Positions 61,900 through 64,000 of a DNA stretch of 64,000 nucleotides are shown here, one piece after another. Source of the stretch: Talinum fruticosum (lineage: Eukaryota > Streptophyta > Magnoliopsida > Caryophyllales > Talinaceae). The translations under genes and the position numbers were made by a program. The stretch covers positions 2,916,501 through 2,980,500 of the forward strand of contig JAITYX010000009.1 of the NCBI GenBank assembly GCA_021018815.1, read 5' to 3'. How positions within the stretch are numbered: position 1 is the first letter of the stretch; each line of letters opens with the position of its first letter. Under the pieces are notes generated by a model. The model saw only the letters and a list, made by a program, of their open reading frames with translations. It did no database searches and was not told the DNA's origin.

Positions 61900-62925
61900 G
61901 CTGTGAGGGGCTTCTTCTAGTTATGACTTTAGTGAATCTTTCTTCATCAGTGGGCTTGGTTGTGTCAACCACAATCCCTGCCTGTCCCCCTGACTCCCTG
62001 GTTCAGAAGGTTGAATTCCAACATTCTGAAGAGGTCTCCACACCTTGGTTGTTTTCTTCTTCCTGTAGTCTTGCATATCATGCCCAAATAGTTGACAATG
62101 GGTACACTTTACTGCCACCATCTGATTCATGACTACCCTTTCATTGACAAACTCTAGCTCATCAGGGAGTGGTCCATCCACATGCACTTCAACTAGTATT
62201 CTAGCAAAAGCCAGTTTATCCTTCTTCATGGTTGTTTTTTCCATCTTAATAGGTTTCCCCACCATACTTCCTAGCTTACAGGTTACTTAGGCTACTTGCA
62301 CTCCAATACTTTGCATCCAATGCCTCCAACCCTGGAAATTGTATTCAAATTGGGAGCTACTAGATTGCTTTCCTGTCCAGCACCAAATTAAGGGACCAAG
62401 CTTTAACAACAACGGGCTTTTTATCAAAGAAAATAGGAGTATTACAAACAATGTCTTGTTCCTCCTTTGTTTCAAATCTGACCATAAACAAGCCTCTTTT
62501 CAAAGCTACGAGACGTTCCACATCATGTTTTCCCCTTACTCGTTTAAAGAAACCCACCATAAGAAATAATGGTGGACTTGCCCCCACCACACAACACACA
62601 AATGCAAATTTCCAAAGATCAACCTCATATAGTGTAAATCATCATCCACAATTTTTTCACATTTAGTGCCATTATAATCCACACATGGTATGAATTCAAG
62701 AGATTCACCCATATTAACCGGATGTGCATAAGTAGTACTAGAGTTAAGGTTTACCATTTGAGCATCTTCTTGAACCCATGAATCATATTCATGTCCAATC
62801 CGAGTGATTTGAAATCCTCTTTGTACTCTGCTATGATCGACCGTTCCGGAGATCACACTTTCTCTCCCATTTTCAATGATTACTTGTTCCATTGATTTGA
62901 GAAATGATTTCGTTTGCCATTTCTA
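61900..62925 (-). pseudogene. L1 ORF1 (DUF4283 / zinc knuckle) pseudogene
   Basis: The N-terminal frame begins near 62925 (MANEIISQINGTSN). The DUF4283 region reads GFFKRVRGKHDVERLVALKR and FFDKKPVVVKAWSL (about 62360-62560), followed by LGSMVGKPIKME, LAFARILVEVHVDG and the zinc knuckle VKCTHCQLFGHDMQDY (about 62070-62115). The last zinc ligand is Tyr instead of Cys. ORF1 proteins bind element RNA. Frameshifts separate these parts. Confidence 0.8.
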
Positions 62926-63082
62926 GAGTTACTCGATTCATTATCGATCCGATCAATCGAGTCATTAACCATCGGCGATTGTGTGATTTAGTGACCCAGA
63001 TTGTTGTGAGCTCAAGGAAGCATGTCACTTCAGTAGGTCGCCCTCTCCCCTCTCCTTGCCATGGGGAGAGAGAGAGAGAGAG

Positions 63083-63145
<63 letters not shown>
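63083..63145. repeat. (ATT)n microsatellite at the 5' end of the L1
   Basis: About 20 ATT units, next to a (GA)n run at about 63066-63082. It produces the poly-Ile and poly-Leu frames seen here. Pairs with the array at 52779-52820. Confidence 0.95.
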
Positions 63146-63599
63146 TGTCATCGTCGTCATCGTCATAGTTATTGTTATTGTTACGACAATTCTATATTGG
63201 TTTGGAAACATATACAATACTTCTACTCTATGGGCACTCGGGTTGGAGCAACAAGAGAGCAGAGAGAGAAATTGAGAGCGGGGAAGATAGGATTGGAGCC
63301 TTTGATTTTCGGATAGGTATAATTTTTATTTATTTTTTTGGGATAAAAGGGATTATTGGAATTTTTTGTTAAATTTTGTTTGGGTTTTTTCGCTAAATTC
63401 CTTAATTGCATAATTTTTGGGCTTTTTTGTTAAATTTTGTAATTGCATTTTTTAACTTTTTTGGGATAGGTATTATTGGGAGCTGATTTTTTCCAAAAGA
63501 CATTCATAGAAAGATAAAATATGATTGGCAAAAACATAGATGAATTTCGATCGAATAAAAATTAAATCGATTAGCAAAAAGAAAATATATTTTTCAAAT
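63146..63599. other. Unassigned AT-rich stretch
   Basis: Short open frames only, with repeated TTTTTTGTTAAATTTTG phrases near 63360-63450. No gene is recognised. Confidence 0.4.
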
Positions 63600-63772
63600 A
63601 TTCGTTATTGACCAATATTCGTGGTTGGGAAATATACAATGAATAATATCACTAATAGCATATTAAAAATTCATAACCGCGCATAAGAACTCGTAACGAG
63701 TAATAACTCATAATAGCTCGTAACAGTTGGCAACTAGTTTTTAACAACCAAATAACATCCAAAACAAACAGA
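63600..63772. repeat. hAT/MITE-like end (right half)
   Basis: Repeated CTCGTAACGAG-type words followed by a terminus ...AACAAACAGACCC whose reverse complement resembles 52636-52656. The following bases TTATTCTA loosely resemble TCATTCTTA before 52636, a possible 8-bp duplication. Confidence 0.4.
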
Positions 63773-63899
63773 CCCTTATTCTATTCATGTTTATTCTTTA
63801 ATATTTTTACCCTTTAGAAATAGTTCCGATTCATTGTGGTTGTGTCTCGTTGAATGATATTTCGATTTTTGAAGAGTAATCGAAAAATTTGTATTAGAA

Positions 63900-64000
63900 T
63901 ATTAGAAGACACCAAGGAGATGTCACCTATGTATAAAAGGAGGCAATCACAAAGGACATTATGCCCTCAAGATCCCTAAAATAATCATATCAACAAAATC
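63900..64000 (-). mobile_element. 3' end of another L1 LINE, continuing beyond the window
   Basis: AAGACACCAAGGAGATGTCACC, GCCCTCAAG and ATCATATCAACAAA match the 3' untranslated end of the intron-2 LINE (39755-39850) in the same orientation. It belongs to the same LINE family. Confidence 0.75.

Larger units (their letters stand above)
52822..63082 (-). mobile_element. Nearly full-length L1 LINE split by a Harbinger element
   Basis: On the minus strand ORF1 (about 62920-61900), endonuclease (about 61800-60900) and reverse transcriptase (about 60330-59650) follow in order. The RT frame then stops at the Harbinger element and resumes at 53884. Across the junction the text runs KGLIGAL then AICKGQVSHKKTQ, a normal post-catalytic RT stretch. 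The downstream part gives RAWSSRHLPYAGRIVLINSV, YWSSIFILPKQV and CSPLCNREEGTIDHLF (zinc-binding domain). Without the insertion the element is about 4.5 kb. It carries stops and frameshifts and is dead. (ATT)n arrays on both sides suggest insertion into such an array. Confidence 0.85.

Noticed and set aside
62873..63372. Frames with poly-Asn, poly-Leu and poly-Ile runs
   Set aside because: They are translations of the (ATT)n microsatellite in different frames.

Overview
This window is plant nuclear DNA, almost certainly from a dicot-type genome. It is AT-rich and intron-containing, and it holds Copia and Gypsy LTR retrotransposons, L1 and RTE LINEs, a FAR1-type Mutator transposase, a PIF/Harbinger element and a Stowaway MITE. 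No prokaryotic gene organisation is present. Nearly all long open frames are decayed transposon genes or frame shadows. All calls come from reading the sequence and from remembered family motifs; nothing was aligned by computer.

Layout. 1-4500: the 3' part of a Tat/Ogre-like Gypsy element, with an antisense plant-mobile-domain pseudogene and one LTR. 4547-10660: a complete LTR-gag-LTR Copia element without pol, inserted just downstream of that LTR. 10661-12850: mostly unassigned DNA with an (AT)n array and a tRNA-like relic. About 12.85-27.06 kb: a large Mutator-like element with a FAR1-type transposase pseudogene on + and an Ulp1-protease-like pseudogene on -, arranged convergently. Its non-coding DNA is filled with the word TTTAGTGTTT. 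A solo Copia LTR (perfect TSD TCAAT) and a roughly 1-kb PIF-like MITE are inserted in it. 27468-30755: a solo Gypsy-type LTR on - (perfect TSD GTAGT). 30.8-32.3 kb: a second word-repeat region (TTTGTTCAT), with the word inverted at its right end.

32841-47672 holds the only recognisable host gene. Six exons on + encode the N-terminal half of a plastid-type FemAB/GNAT-like acyltransferase (PF04339 family, similar to Arabidopsis At2g23390). Intron 2 is swollen to 7.4 kb by a broken Gypsy chromovirus bounded by inverted copies of its LTR and by an L1 LINE. Intron 4 carries a Stowaway MITE. Exon 4 has a short frame-shifted stretch, and the C-terminal exons were not found.

48-52.6 kb: local tandem duplications, plus an L1 fragment on + that appears to be split by an RTE-clade LINE on -. 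52.8-63.1 kb: a nearly full-length L1 on -, split inside its reverse transcriptase region by a 5.76-kb PIF/Harbinger element (53888-59646, TSD TTA) that carries a Myb/SANT-like gene and a DDE transposase gene, both decayed. (ATT)n arrays flank the L1 on both sides. The window ends in the 3' tail of another L1.

The best candidates for something new are the two Mutator-like regions, whose non-coding DNA is built from a family-specific short word that flips orientation near the right end, and the small gag-only Copia element.
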